In this document: piece by piece, positions 33,123-41,907 of the stretch | How the letters are laid out: each line of letters begins with the position of its first letter | Numbering within the stretch: the stretch's first letter is position 1 | From: Parvibaculum sp045863935 | GTDB lineage: Bacteria; Pseudomonadota; Alphaproteobacteria; Parvibaculales; Parvibaculaceae | Assembly (NCBI RefSeq): GCF_045863935.1 | Contig: NZ_BTVP01000003.1 | Location: 1 to 64,000 of the forward strand | Length of the DNA stretch: 64,000 bases | Reading direction: 5' to 3' | The notes under the pieces: generated by a model | The model's input: the letters and a program-made list of their open reading frames with translations, nothing else | What the model was told of the DNA's origin: nothing | The model's database searches: none | Program-made: the position numbers and the translations under genes

Positions 33123-34109
33123 TCAGCCCCAGAGCTTGCTTTCGGGCGGATAGACGAGGCTGCCTTCGTAGCGCAACGAGGGCTCGCGGTCCTGCGCCAG
33201 CAGCAGCGGCCCGTCGAGGTCGACATAATCCGCCTGCTGTGCGGCCAGCATCGCGGGCGCCATGGCGAGCGAGGTCGAGACCATGCAGCCCACCATCACG
33301 CGCAGGTTCCGCAGCTTCGCGCAGCGGATGACGGCCAGCGCCTCGGTCAGGCCGCCCGTCTTGTCGAGCTTCACATTGATGAAATCGTAGAGGCCGACGA
33401 GACGGCGCATGCCTTCGAGCCCATGCGCGCTTTCATCGGCGCAGAGAGGGACGGGGCTTTCGATCCCGCGCAGAACCTCGTCTTCTTTGGCGGGCACCGG
33501 CTGTTCGATCAGCGACACGCCGAGCCGCGCGAATTCATGCGCCAGCGGCAACACGTCTTCGGGCTTCCAGCCCTCGTTCGCATCGACGATGAGCGCGGCG
33601 TTCGGCGCGCCCGCGCGCACGGCCTCGACGCGCGCCACGTCTTCCTCGCCGCCCTGTCCGAGTTTCAGTTTCAGGATCGGCCGGTGCGCGGCCGCCTTCG
33701 CCGCCTCGTGCATTTCTCCGGGCGCGGCAAGGCTCAGCGTATAGGCGGTGGTCCGCGCCCGCGGTGCCCCAAGGCCCGCGAGTTCCCAGGCGGGTTTGCC
33801 CGCGAGCTTCGTTTCGAGGTCCCAGAGCGCGCAGTCCAGCGCGTTCCGCGCCGCGCCGCGCGGCATGACGCGCTGCAGCTCCGCCCGGCCCATGCCGTCC
33901 GAGATCGCCGGCTGCTGCGCCTTGATCGCCGCAACCACGTCCTTTTCGTTCTCGCCGTAGCGCGCGTAAGGGACGCATTCGCCGTAACCCGTCAGCCCGT
34001 GCTCGCTGACGCTCGCCACCACCACGCGGGCCTCGGTCTTTGCGCCGCGCGAAATGGTGAAGGCCCCGGCAATCGGCCAGGACTGGATTTCGGCAGTGAT
34101 CTCGCGCAT
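33123..34109 (-). CDS. Dipeptide epimerase (L-Ala-D/L-Glu type, enolase superfamily)
   Basis: This 328-residue member of the enolase superfamily has the muconate-lactonising-enzyme layout. Motifs are LKLKLGQGGEEDVARVEAVR (a KxK base pair region), LIVDANEGW with the first metal Asp, and VSLIEQPVPAKEDE with the metal Glu. CADESAHG has the third acidic ligand, and DFINVKLDKTGGLTEAL has the opposing Lys. These match L-Ala-D/L-Glu epimerases (YcjG-like), which recycle murein peptides. Met 34109 (MREITAEIQSWPI) has GAGGGAACG upstream. It is next to, but probably not co-transcribed with, the CHASE2 gene. Confidence 0.85.
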   Translation of the reverse strand: MREITAEIQSWPIAGAFTISRGAKTEARVVVASVSEHGLTGYGECVPYARYGENEKDVVAAIKAQQPAISDGMGRAELQRVMPRGAARNALDCALWDLETKLAGKPAWELAGLGAPRARTTAYTLSLAAPGEMHEAAKAAAHRPILKLKLGQGGEEDVARVEAVRAGAPNAALIVDANEGWKPEDVLPLAHEFARLGVSLIEQPVPAKEDEVLRGIESPVPLCADESAHGLEGMRRLVGLYDFINVKLDKTGGLTEALAVIRCAKLRNLRVMVGCMVSTSLAMAPAMLAAQQADYVDLDGPLLLAQDREPSLRYEGSLVYPPESKLWG

Positions 34110-34215
34110 CGGCGTCTTTCTCGTTCCCTCGGGCAATATGGGGAAGTTGGCGCGCGATGATGGCTTTTGTGTGCGCTGTCTCCAAGCCCCAAAACGGGAC
34201 CCAACGCATACTGGA

Positions 34216-36477
34216 TCAGATACGGCCCGCGAAGAAGGCGCCGTTCCAGTGTTCGCCGGGCGGGTTCGCCTCATAGGCCGCGATCCGCGCCTCGTAGAAG
34301 TCGTAAAGCGTGGGGATGGCGCCGTTGAGCTTGCGGCATTCGGTAATGGCCGCCCGGGCCTCCGCCCAGCGCTGGTTGCGATAGGCCGAGAAGATCAGCG
34401 TATGGGCTTCCTGCAGGGCGCGGAACTTCGGGTTCGCCCGCATGATCGGATCGCCGAGCAGCGCGAAAACGCGGCGGCCTTCCGGGTGGCGAGGCGTCGA
34501 GACGAGGTCGATTTCGAGAAGCGCATAGCGGTCGCCGACGGCGCGCTGCGTGCCTTCGCCGACGATGATCGCCGGTCCGTAATGTTTCGCATTTTTCTGC
34601 AGGTAAGCGCCAAAGCTCACCGGCTCGCCAAGCACGCCATAGTCGAAGCGCTGGATCGCGCCCATATTGCCGGTGATCGCGGTGCCCGTGTCGATGCCGA
34701 TGGAAAGGCTCAGCGGCACATGGCTCAGGTGCTGGCGGCGCGCGTCTTCCTCCAGGAATTCGTTCAGCGCCTCGAGATTTTCCACCATGCGCAGCGCCGC
34801 ATCGCAGCCCTTCGAGGCATGGTCGGAGGCGTCGAGCGGCGCGTTCCACACCGCATAGAGCGCATCGCCCACCGTCCGGTCGATCATGCCGTTCCGGTCC
34901 TGCACGATCTTCGTCATGGGCGAGAAGAAGCGGTTCAGGATGTCGGCATAGGCCGTCGGGTCTTCCAGGTAGCGGTCGGAAATGATGTTGAAGCCGCGCA
35001 GCCCCACGACGACCGACGTCACGTCGCGCAGCGAGCCTTCCGCCCGGATCATGCGCGGGTTCGCCTTCACCCTGGCAAGTCCCGATGAGGACAGGCGGCG
35101 GGCGAACTGCGTCTCGATGAAGCGGATTTCGTCTTCCGTGTGCAGCCGCATCATGAGCGCGCAGGTGAGGGCGGCAGCAAAAAGCGTCACGCCGCCAAGC
35201 GCGGGATCGATCAGCCAGCGATGAGTCTCGAAAGCCCACCACGAACCGTAAGCCGCTCCGCCGGCGAGCACGAGCGTCAGCGCAACACCCCAGCGGAAAC
35301 GGAAGCGCCGCACCACGAGGATCACGAGCACGCCCGCGAACAGCGTGAAGACCTGTTCGGCAACGGAGGCCCAGCCCGGCCGCGTCAGGAAGCTTCCGTC
35401 GAGGATCTGGTCGATGGCGTTGGCGGCGATCGCGCCAGACGCCATGCGCACGCCCGTCGGCGTTCCATACATGCGCTCGGAGCCGTTGGCCGACACGCCG
35501 ATCAGCGCGATGCGGCCTTCGATGGCGGCCGGGTCGGCGCGGCTGGACAGAATCTGGCCGGCGGAGATGCGGTGGCGCGTCGTCTTGTCGCCGAAATAGA
35601 GAACGAGGCTACCGTCGCGCAGTGTTTCGGCGGCAAACCCGGTGCCGTCGATGAGGATGCGTTCGATGCCCGGCTCGATCTCGAAGGAAAAGCCGTTGTC
35701 GGGCGTCGCCACCTGCACGCTGTAGCCCGCGCCGCCCTTCGCCACGCGCAGCGCCTCGAGCACGTTCGAGGGGTATAGCGTCCCGTTGAGGTCGGTCAGC
35801 ATCGGCAGGCTGCGCACGGTCGTGTCGTGACCGAGATTGGGCAGGGTGGCGCCATTGCCTTTCGCCGCGGCCTCGAAGGCGGGCAGCGTCGCGCGCCAGG
35901 TCGCGTAGGCGTTCAGATAGTGGCGCGGGTCGCCGCCTCGCGGCGAGATCGTCGCCGGGCGAAGCGGGGCATGGGCATTCTGGAAAGCGGTCTTGCCGGG
36001 CACGAAGGAGACGACGGAAGGCGTCGAGGCAAGAAGCGCCGCAAGTTCGCGTTCATAGTTCGGGAGCCGCGTCAGCGATTGCCCGAGGCCGCCCAAGGCA
36101 TCGTCCGCCGGCAGCGGCGCCCAGAGCCGCAGCAATTCGCTCGATGCGGTCGGGTCCGCATCGGCCAGCGGCATGTCGATCAGGATGGCGCTTGCGCCCG
36201 CGCTCTGGACCCGCTCCATGAGATCGTCGAGGCGCTTGCGCGGCCAGGGCCATGCGCCATAGGTCTTCGCCGTTTCGGCGTCGATGTCGATATAGACGGC
36301 ATGGGGACCATCCGGCCCGGCCTGGCGCGGCAGCAGGTACTGGTAGAGATCGAAGACCTGATTCCGCAGGAAACTGCCCGTGCCCTGCGGGTCGTAGATC
36401 GACACCGCGAGGCTCAACACCAGCACGAGACCGGGAAGGATCGCTGAAAGTCTGCGGAATGCAGGTGTCGGATTCAT
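34216..36477 (-). CDS. CHASE2-domain protein with a degenerate class III nucleotide cyclase domain
   Basis: This 753-residue membrane protein has TM1 at about residues 12-28, an extracytoplasmic CHASE2 sensor (about 30-365) with VYIDIDAETAKTYGAWPWPR, three TM helices (about 372-445), and a C-terminal cyclase homology domain (about 480-665). Class III cyclases need two metal Asp, an Asn and an Arg. Here the first Asp position reads Gly492 (VVVGLRGFN). The second Asp is kept (VGDALYAV, D538). The Asn/Arg motif VNxAxR reads V-Ser621-FGA-Tyr625. The domain is therefore probably not catalytic, or strongly altered. It may act as a sensor or a partner for another cyclase. Two divergent neighbours give no pathway. 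Confidence 0.85.
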   Translation of the reverse strand: MNPTPAFRRLSAILPGLVLVLSLAVSIYDPQGTGSFLRNQVFDLYQYLLPRQAGPDGPHAVYIDIDAETAKTYGAWPWPRKRLDDLMERVQSAGASAILIDMPLADADPTASSELLRLWAPLPADDALGGLGQSLTRLPNYERELAALLASTPSVVSFVPGKTAFQNAHAPLRPATISPRGGDPRHYLNAYATWRATLPAFEAAAKGNGATLPNLGHDTTVRSLPMLTDLNGTLYPSNVLEALRVAKGGAGYSVQVATPDNGFSFEIEPGIERILIDGTGFAAETLRDGSLVLYFGDKTTRHRISAGQILSSRADPAAIEGRIALIGVSANGSERMYGTPTGVRMASGAIAANAIDQILDGSFLTRPGWASVAEQVFTLFAGVLVILVVRRFRFRWGVALTLVLAGGAAYGSWWAFETHRWLIDPALGGVTLFAAALTCALMMRLHTEDEIRFIETQFARRLSSSGLARVKANPRMIRAEGSLRDVTSVVVGLRGFNIISDRYLEDPTAYADILNRFFSPMTKIVQDRNGMIDRTVGDALYAVWNAPLDASDHASKGCDAALRMVENLEALNEFLEEDARRQHLSHVPLSLSIGIDTGTAITGNMGAIQRFDYGVLGEPVSFGAYLQKNAKHYGPAIIVGEGTQRAVGDRYALLEIDLVSTPRHPEGRRVFALLGDPIMRANPKFRALQEAHTLIFSAYRNQRWAEARAAITECRKLNGAIPTLYDFYEARIAAYEANPPGEHWNGAFFAGRI

Positions 36478-36796
36478 TCTTCTCTACTCATCCCGCGCCG
36501 GACTTTGTGTGCGCGGAGTTGCCCCATATTGAACCTGTTGCACCTCTCTTGTCCCGTTCCGGAACAGGAGATGGAACCCTCATGCCCTTCGCTGCAGCTT
36601 CCGTTCCATGAGCGATGGCATCCGGATTCGGGAGCTTTCGGCGGCCTTTTCCACGGCGTTTTCCGTTTCGTCTCCGGAACCGCGGGCCGGGACGTCCGTT
36701 AACTGCAAACCGGAAGGCGAGAGCAACAAGGGACTGGCGAAGGGGGGGTGCCGCTCGCGATGCGCTGCGCGGGCGTAGACAAGAACAGGAACAAGG
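36478..36796. promoter_or_regulatory. 319-bp divergent gap between the CHASE2 gene and a small hypothetical gene
   Basis: No gene is visible. The stretch CCCGTTCCGGAACAGG around 36552-36567 contains the palindrome GTTCCGGAAC, and the region must carry the promoter of the reverse-strand CHASE2 gene. I see no named operator. Confidence 0.35.
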
Positions 36797-37084
36797 ATGC
36801 CTACCACACTTCTTTCCAATGCCACCGAGGTCGATCTTGCGGACCTCGTGCCGCCGGGATCGGTCACGGCGATGCTGCGCGTCACTGTCGAGCCTGCCAA
36901 TGCCGGCGTGCTCATCTATGTCGGTCCCGACTACGAAATGCCGATCATTGCGAACGGTCCCGTCTGGGAAGGGCACGTCGAATGCGAGCCGTCGCGCATT
37001 TACGTGCAGGGCGTCGGCGATCCTTCCCCCCAGTGGTCGGTTGAATATATCGGGCAAGCCGAGCGCGCTGCCGCAGCTTCCTGA
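36797..37084 (+). CDS. Small hypothetical protein, beta-rich
   Basis: This 95-residue frame has a plausible start (ATG 36797 after ACAAGG) and protein-like composition. It has alternating hydrophobic strands (AMLRVTVEPANAGVLIYVG, GHVECEPSRIYVQGVG, WSVEYIGQ) and no signal peptide or transmembrane helix. I do not recognise the family. It lies 52 bases upstream of the ferritin-like gene on the same strand and may be co-transcribed with it. Confidence 0.5.
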   Translation: MPTTLLSNATEVDLADLVPPGSVTAMLRVTVEPANAGVLIYVGPDYEMPIIANGPVWEGHVECEPSRIYVQGVGDPSPQWSVEYIGQAERAAAAS

Positions 37085-37136
37085 TCCGCTTTCTATCGAG
37101 CTGATACCCCGAAACCCCAACGAGGCGAGAACCATC

Positions 37137-37745
37137 ATGGCGAAGAGCAAATATGACGAGGCACAGCTTCACGAGCTTCTCTATCAGGCGCTCGAGACTG
37201 AAGCGGGTGGCATTGAAATCTACGAGACGGCGGTTTCCTGCGCCGCCAATAGCGACCTGAAGGAAGAATGGCAGGGCTATCTCAAGGAGACGCGCGGGCA
37301 TCACAAGACGTTGCTGGGTGTCTTCGAGAAGCTCGGGCTCGACCCGGAGGCGCAGACGCCCGGCCGCAAGGTCGTCGCGCATCTTGGTCAGTCGCTCGTA
37401 AAGGCGATGCAGATGGCGCGCGCGGAAGGCGATGCGGACGCGGCCCAGCTTGTCGCGGGCGAATGCGTCGTGCTCGCCGAAACCAAGGACCATCTGAACT
37501 GGGAACTGATCGGTCACGTCGCCGGGAACAGCACGGGCGAAACCGCGCAAATCCTGAAGGAGGCCTACGAGGCGGTCGAGCAGGACGAGGATCATCACCT
37601 CTATCACACGACCGGCTGGACCCGGGAACTGTGGATCGGCGCGCTCGGCTTTCCGGCCGTCGTGCCGCCGCCGGAAGAGGTCAAGAACGTCGAGACGGCC
37701 ATCGGCGCCGCCCGCGCGGAACATGCGCGCGGGGAAATGCTCTGA
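37137..37745 (+). CDS. Ferritin-like domain protein
   Basis: This 202-residue helical protein carries carboxylate and histidine ligands spaced as in ferritin-like di-iron proteins. The first helix is ALETEAGGIEIYETAV, the second is LKETRGHHKTLLGVFEKLG (ExxxH), the third region is GECVVLAETKDHLNWELIGH, and the fourth is EQDEDHHLYHTTGWTRELW. Such proteins store iron or detoxify peroxide; activity is not proven here. The family length (150-200) fits. It converges on a c-type cytochrome gene 36 bases away. The ATG 37137 follows ACGAGGCGAG. Confidence 0.68.
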   Translation: MAKSKYDEAQLHELLYQALETEAGGIEIYETAVSCAANSDLKEEWQGYLKETRGHHKTLLGVFEKLGLDPEAQTPGRKVVAHLGQSLVKAMQMARAEGDADAAQLVAGECVVLAETKDHLNWELIGHVAGNSTGETAQILKEAYEAVEQDEDHHLYHTTGWTRELWIGALGFPAVVPPPEEVKNVETAIGAARAEHARGEML

Positions 37746-37781
37746 AACTTTTTACCGGAGGTATGGGGCCGGCAGCCGGGT

Positions 37782-38186
37782 TTACTCGGCGCCGGTCTCG
37801 CTCTTGAGATAGGCGATCAGGTCTTCGCGATCGTCTTCCTTCTTGAGACCGGGGAAAGCCATCTGCGTGCCGGGAACCATGGCGGCGGGCTTCTCGAGAT
37901 AGGTGTCGAGCGTTTCCTCGCTCCAGACGAGACCGTCCTTGCCGTGCTGGATCATCGCGTCGGAAAACTTGAAGCCTTCCTTCGTGCCGACGGTACGGCC
38001 GAACACGCCGTGGAGGTTCGGGCCGATGCGGTCGGGGCCGCCTTCTTCAACCGTGTGGCAGGCCTTGCAGCGGGCAAAGATCTTCTTTCCCTTGGCGATA
38101 TCGCCGCCATCGTCGTCTGCCAGTGCCGCTCCGGACACCGTCATGACGAGAGCGAGCGCCGCCAGACCTGTGAAAATGCCACGCAT
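37782..38186 (-). CDS. Class I c-type cytochrome (cytochrome c2-like)
   Basis: This 134-residue periplasmic electron carrier begins with a signal peptide MRGIFTGLAALALVMTVSGAALA, cleaved near residue 23. The haem attachment motif CKACH lies at about residues 40-44. The sixth ligand is the Met in PGTQMAFPG. The GPNLHGVFGRTVGTKEGFKFS stretch is typical of mitochondrial-type and c2 cytochromes. It is likely exported by Sec and matured by the Ccm system, and shuttles electrons between bc1 and oxidases. A strong ribosome-binding site AGGAGG precedes the ATG. Confidence 0.95.
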   Translation of the reverse strand: MRGIFTGLAALALVMTVSGAALADDDGGDIAKGKKIFARCKACHTVEEGGPDRIGPNLHGVFGRTVGTKEGFKFSDAMIQHGKDGLVWSEETLDTYLEKPAAMVPGTQMAFPGLKKEDDREDLIAYLKSETGAE

Positions 38187-38337
38187 AAGAACCTCCTGGA
38201 AAACTGTATCGGTCGAAGCCCCGTCCTGTGCCGGGGCGGATCGAAACCTAACCTAATCCGCCGCAAAGGAAAGGGCATGCGACAGACTGGCGCGGCACGC
38301 GCTTGCCGTTGTCGCGATCGGCAGGCAGAGTGGCTAC

Positions 38338-39543
38338 TTGAGCAGGGTCACTGCCGAAATCGGGGGAATTTTGGCCGGATTGAGCAGTCGCGGGGCAGAG
38401 AACGAGGCGGACGAGCCCGCCTCATACCGCACGGACATCGAAAACCGGGTGCTCCGCCTCGAAGCGGCGGGCAACTGGTCCATTGTCCACCTCAACAAGG
38501 TGGATGGCGAGTTGCGCAAGCTCGCCGCGAAGCCCGGTGATGCAAACCGCGCCGTGATCGATCTCTCCGCCGTCTCGCGCTTCGATACGGCCGCCGCCGC
38601 CATCATATCGCGCACCGCGGCCCGGTTCGAGGAGCAGGGCCTGCGGGTGGATTTCGAAGGCGTTTCGGAAGCGCAACATCTTCTGCTCGACAAGGTCGGA
38701 GGTTTCGGTGAGCCGGAGCCCGTGCGCCGGCCGCCGGTGCCGCTCTATCTCCAGATCCTCGGCAAGATCGGCGAGACCTCGCTCATCATGGCCGCCGAGG
38801 CCCGCGCCATGCTCGGCTTCGTCGGTGCCGTCATCGTCACCGTCGGGCGGACCATCGCCAATCCGCGGCGTTTCCGCCTGGTTCCCTTCGTTCATCACAT
38901 GGAGAAGTCGGGCTTCGACGCGCTGCCGCTCGTCTGTCTTCTCACCTTCCTGATCGGCGCCGTGGTCGCCCAGCAAGGCGCGGTGCAGCTCCGCCAGTTC
39001 GGTGCGGAAGTCTTCACCGTCAATCTCATTGCCATCATTTTCCTGCGCGAAGTGGGGCTCCTTCTCACCGCGATCATCGTGGCCGGCCGGTCGGGCAGCG
39101 CCTTCACGGCCGAGATCGGGTCGATGAAGATGCGCGAGGAAATCGACGCCATGCGCACGCTCGGCCTCGATCCGATGGACATGCTCGTCCTGCCGCGCGT
39201 CGCCGCGCTCACCGTCACGCTGCCGCTCCTCACCTTCATTGCCGATGTCATGGGCCTTGTCGGGGGCGGTCTTGTCGTCTTCTTCATGCTCGACATGTCG
39301 CCCGGCGTCTACATCACGCGCGTGCAGGAGGCGGTCGGCTTCTGGACCTTCGGCGTTGGCCTCGTGAAGGCGCCTTTCATGGCCGCGGTCATCGCGCTGG
39401 TCGGCTGCCGCGCCGGGCTTGCCGTCACGGGCAGCGCCGAATCCGTCGGCGCCATGACCACGAGTTCCGTCGTGCGCTCGATCTTTCTCGTCATCATTCT
39501 CGATGCGCTGTTCGCCATGTTCTTCACGGCGGTGGACATATGA
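38338..39543 (+). CDS. MlaE-family ABC transporter permease with N-terminal STAS domain
   Basis: This 401-residue inner-membrane protein has two parts. Residues about 35-115 form a STAS domain (NWSIVHLNKVDGELRKL, AVIDLSAVSRFDTAAAAII), and residues about 150-400 form the MlaE permease with five or six helices. The permease signatures are FLIGAVVAQQGAVQLRQFGAE and ITAIIVAGRSGSAFTAEIGSMK. It imports or exports phospholipids or other lipids between membranes. No in-frame ATG lies near the N-terminus; I use TTG 38338, but TTG at 38371 or 38380 is also possible. It overlaps the ATPase gene by 4 bases. Confidence 0.88.
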   Translation: MSRVTAEIGGILAGLSSRGAENEADEPASYRTDIENRVLRLEAAGNWSIVHLNKVDGELRKLAAKPGDANRAVIDLSAVSRFDTAAAAIISRTAARFEEQGLRVDFEGVSEAQHLLLDKVGGFGEPEPVRRPPVPLYLQILGKIGETSLIMAAEARAMLGFVGAVIVTVGRTIANPRRFRLVPFVHHMEKSGFDALPLVCLLTFLIGAVVAQQGAVQLRQFGAEVFTVNLIAIIFLREVGLLLTAIIVAGRSGSAFTAEIGSMKMREEIDAMRTLGLDPMDMLVLPRVAALTVTLPLLTFIADVMGLVGGGLVVFFMLDMSPGVYITRVQEAVGFWTFGVGLVKAPFMAAVIALVGCRAGLAVTGSAESVGAMTTSSVVRSIFLVIILDALFAMFFTAVDI

Positions 39544-40319
39544 GCGCGGGCCGGAAAGGGGAGCCGATCATCGAGGTCGAGGGGCTCGATACGCGCTTCG
39601 GCGACAATGTCGTCCATGAGAATCTCGACCTCACTGTGAAGCGTGGCGAAATCATCGGCATCGTCGGCGGATCGGGCACGGGCAAGTCCGTCCTGCTCCG
39701 CACCATTCTCGGTCTCAAGCGGCCCGATGCCGGCCGCATTCGCGTCTTCGGTCTCGATTTCGCGCAGCTTCCGGAGGCCGAGCGGCGCTTGAACGAGCAA
39801 CGTTGGGGCGTGCTCTTTCAGGACGGGGCGCTCTTCTCCGCACTCACCGTCGCCGAAAACATCCAGGTTCCCTACCGCGAGCATCTCGATCTCTCGCAGG
39901 AGCTGATGGACGAACTCGCGGCGGTGAAGATCGCGATGGTCGGTCTTCGGCCCACTGCGGGGGCGCTCTATCCCTCGGAACTCTCGGGCGGCATGCGCAA
40001 GAGGGCGGGGCTTGCGCGCGCGCTCGCGCTCGATCCCGAAATCCTCTTTCTCGATGAGCCGACGGCGGGCCTCGACCCGATCGGCGCCGCCGCCTTCGAC
40101 GAACTCATCAACGATCTCAAGGAAACGCTGGGCCTCACCGTTTTCCTCGTCACGCACGATCTCGACACGCTTCATGCGACCTGCGACAGGATCGCGGTGC
40201 TTGCGGAGAAGCATGTTATCCTCGTCGGCACGATCGACGACATGTTGCGTAGCAGCCATCCCTGGATTCACGAATATTTTCACGGGCCGCGTGCGCGCGC
40301 GGCTCTTGCGGGTAAATAA
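39540..40319 (+). CDS. ABC transporter ATPase, MlaF-like
   Basis: This 259-residue ATPase of a lipid transport system has Walker A GGSGTGKS at residues 40-47, the Q-loop VLFQDGALFS, the ABC signature LSGGMRKRAGLARAL, Walker B EILFLDEPTAGLDP and the H-loop VTHDLD. The MRKR form of the signature is typical of MlaF/Mkl-type ATPases that partner MCE proteins. It is translationally coupled to the STAS-MlaE gene (ATGA) and is 5 bases from the MCE gene. A C-terminal EYFHGPRARAA segment resembles MlaF tails that contact the STAS protein. Confidence 0.93.
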   Translation: MSAGRKGEPIIEVEGLDTRFGDNVVHENLDLTVKRGEIIGIVGGSGTGKSVLLRTILGLKRPDAGRIRVFGLDFAQLPEAERRLNEQRWGVLFQDGALFSALTVAENIQVPYREHLDLSQELMDELAAVKIAMVGLRPTAGALYPSELSGGMRKRAGLARALALDPEILFLDEPTAGLDPIGAAAFDELINDLKETLGLTVFLVTHDLDTLHATCDRIAVLAEKHVILVGTIDDMLRSSHPWIHEYFHGPRARAALAGK

Positions 40320-40324
40320 GGGTC

Positions 40325-41233
40325 ATGGAAATCAAATCCAACAACGTCCTGATCGGCGCTTTCACGCTGGCCGCGATCGTGGGCATCTTCCTGTTCCTGC
40401 TCTGGGTGAGCGGGGTGCAGCTCAACAAGCAGTTCGCCTACTACAGGATCGTCTTCGACGGCTCGGTCTCGGGCCTCTCGGAGTCTGGGCCGGTGCAATA
40501 TAACGGCCTTCCCGTCGGCAAGGTCACCGACCTTCGGCTGATGGACAACAACCCCAACAAGGTTGTCGCCATCATCGAGATCGATGCGCGCACCCCGGTG
40601 AAGGAAGATTCCATCGCGCAGCTCGAACTCTCCGGCCTCACCGGCGTTGCCTTCATCCAGCTCACCGGCGGCAGCCCGGAGTCGGCGCCTCTCGTCGCGA
40701 AGCCCGATCAGGATTATCCCGTCATCCGCGCCGCGCCGTCTTCGCTGCAGGACCTTTTGAAGAGCGGCCCCGAGACGCTGCAGAACGCGAACGAACTCAT
40801 CGAGGAACTGAACAAGCTCGTGGCGGAGAACCGGAGGTCGGTGAACGAGGCGCTTTCCAATCTCGCCGTCATGTCGAAGGCGCTTGCCGACAGTTCGGAC
40901 GACGTCACGGTCGCTCTCAAGCAGCTCTCGGAAGCCTCGCGCCATCTGAACAGCATCGGCCGCAGCGCGGACGATCTCATGAAGGACGACGTCAAGGCCT
41001 TCATCGGCGATGCACGCGAGGCCGCGCGCGCCTATCGCGAGGTCGCCGAGGAGCTCGATGCGGTCCTGAAGCAGAGCGGTCCCGGTCTCGGTGCCGGACT
41101 GGCGCAACTGCCGCAACTCGTCGCCGAGACGCGCTCGCTCGTCACCTCGCTCGACCGCATCGCCTCGCGGGCGGAAGACGATCCGGCGCGCTTCTTCGTC
41201 GGCAGAAACGTGCCCGAGGTCGAGGCGAAATGA
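40325..41233 (+). CDS. MCE-domain substrate-binding protein, MlaD-like
   Basis: This 302-residue protein is anchored by one transmembrane helix at about residues 11-30 (LIGAFTLAAIVGIFLFLLWV). A single MCE domain (about 38-120) contains YRIVFDGSVSGLSESGPVQYNG and the loop VTDLRLMDN. The C-terminal half is a long helical or coiled-coil region (NANELIEELNKLVAENRRSVNEAL). MCE proteins form hexamers that guide lipids across the periplasm with an MlaEF complex. It is third in the operon and ends 4 bases into the lipoprotein gene overlap. Confidence 0.93.
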   Translation: MEIKSNNVLIGAFTLAAIVGIFLFLLWVSGVQLNKQFAYYRIVFDGSVSGLSESGPVQYNGLPVGKVTDLRLMDNNPNKVVAIIEIDARTPVKEDSIAQLELSGLTGVAFIQLTGGSPESAPLVAKPDQDYPVIRAAPSSLQDLLKSGPETLQNANELIEELNKLVAENRRSVNEALSNLAVMSKALADSSDDVTVALKQLSEASRHLNSIGRSADDLMKDDVKAFIGDAREAARAYREVAEELDAVLKQSGPGLGAGLAQLPQLVAETRSLVTSLDRIASRAEDDPARFFVGRNVPEVEAK

Positions 41234-41244
41234 GGAATGGAACG

Positions 41245-41907
41245 ATGACCCGATATACGGCGCTCTTCTCGCGCCTTCTGCTTCTCGTCTTCGCGGCGTT
41301 GCCGCTCTCCGCCTGCGCGCTCGCCGATATCGCAAGCGGACCGCCGCCCTCGCTCTATGTGCTCACCGCGCCGCAGGTCGAGGTTCCGGCGGGCCCGGGC
41401 GCCACGGCACAACTCGTCGTCGAGGAATTCGCGGCGCCTGCCGCCATCGACACGGCGCGCGTGGTCTACAAATCCTCGCCGCATTCGATCGCCTATTATG
41501 CCGGTGCGCGCTGGGCGGACCGGGCGCCACGCATGATCGCCTCGCTCGCCGTCGAGACGCTGACCGGCACGGGCCGCTTCCCGGCCGTCACCGGTCCGGG
41601 CGCGCGGGTGCGCATGGACCTCGCGCTGTCGGGCGACATTCGCGCCTTCGAGGCCTATCGCGCTTCCGCCACGGGCCTCGGCGAAAGCGCGACGGGTGTC
41701 CGTGTGTCGCTGTTCGTGCGCCTTGTGCGGCTGCGCGACCATTCCATCGTCGCCTCGCGCGAGTTCACGGCTGAGGCGAAGGCGGGCAGCGGCATGGACG
41801 GGGTCGTCGCCGGTTACGACGCCGCCCTCGACGAGGTTCTCGCCGCCCTCGCGCTCTGGACGCTCGAACAGTCGCTCGCGGCGATGCCCGAGAAGGCGGG
41901 GCGTTAG
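41245..41907 (+). CDS. ABC-type transport auxiliary lipoprotein (PqiC-like)
   Basis: This 220-residue outer-membrane-targeted lipoprotein begins MTRYTALFSRLLLLVFAALP with the lipobox LSAC near residue 24. The body is ABC_trans_aux-like: PPSLYVLTAP, VVEEFAAPAAIDTARVVY and YYAGARWADRAPRMI. Such proteins link MCE complexes to the outer membrane. ATG 41245 has GAGGA 9-13 bases upstream; an ATG at 41230 overlaps the mlaD stop. The reading ends 4 bases before the convergent coiled-coil gene stop. The family call rests on its position in the mla-like operon and the sequence pattern. Confidence 0.85.
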   Translation: MTRYTALFSRLLLLVFAALPLSACALADIASGPPPSLYVLTAPQVEVPAGPGATAQLVVEEFAAPAAIDTARVVYKSSPHSIAYYAGARWADRAPRMIASLAVETLTGTGRFPAVTGPGARVRMDLALSGDIRAFEAYRASATGLGESATGVRVSLFVRLVRLRDHSIVASREFTAEAKAGSGMDGVVAGYDAALDEVLAALALWTLEQSLAAMPEKAGR

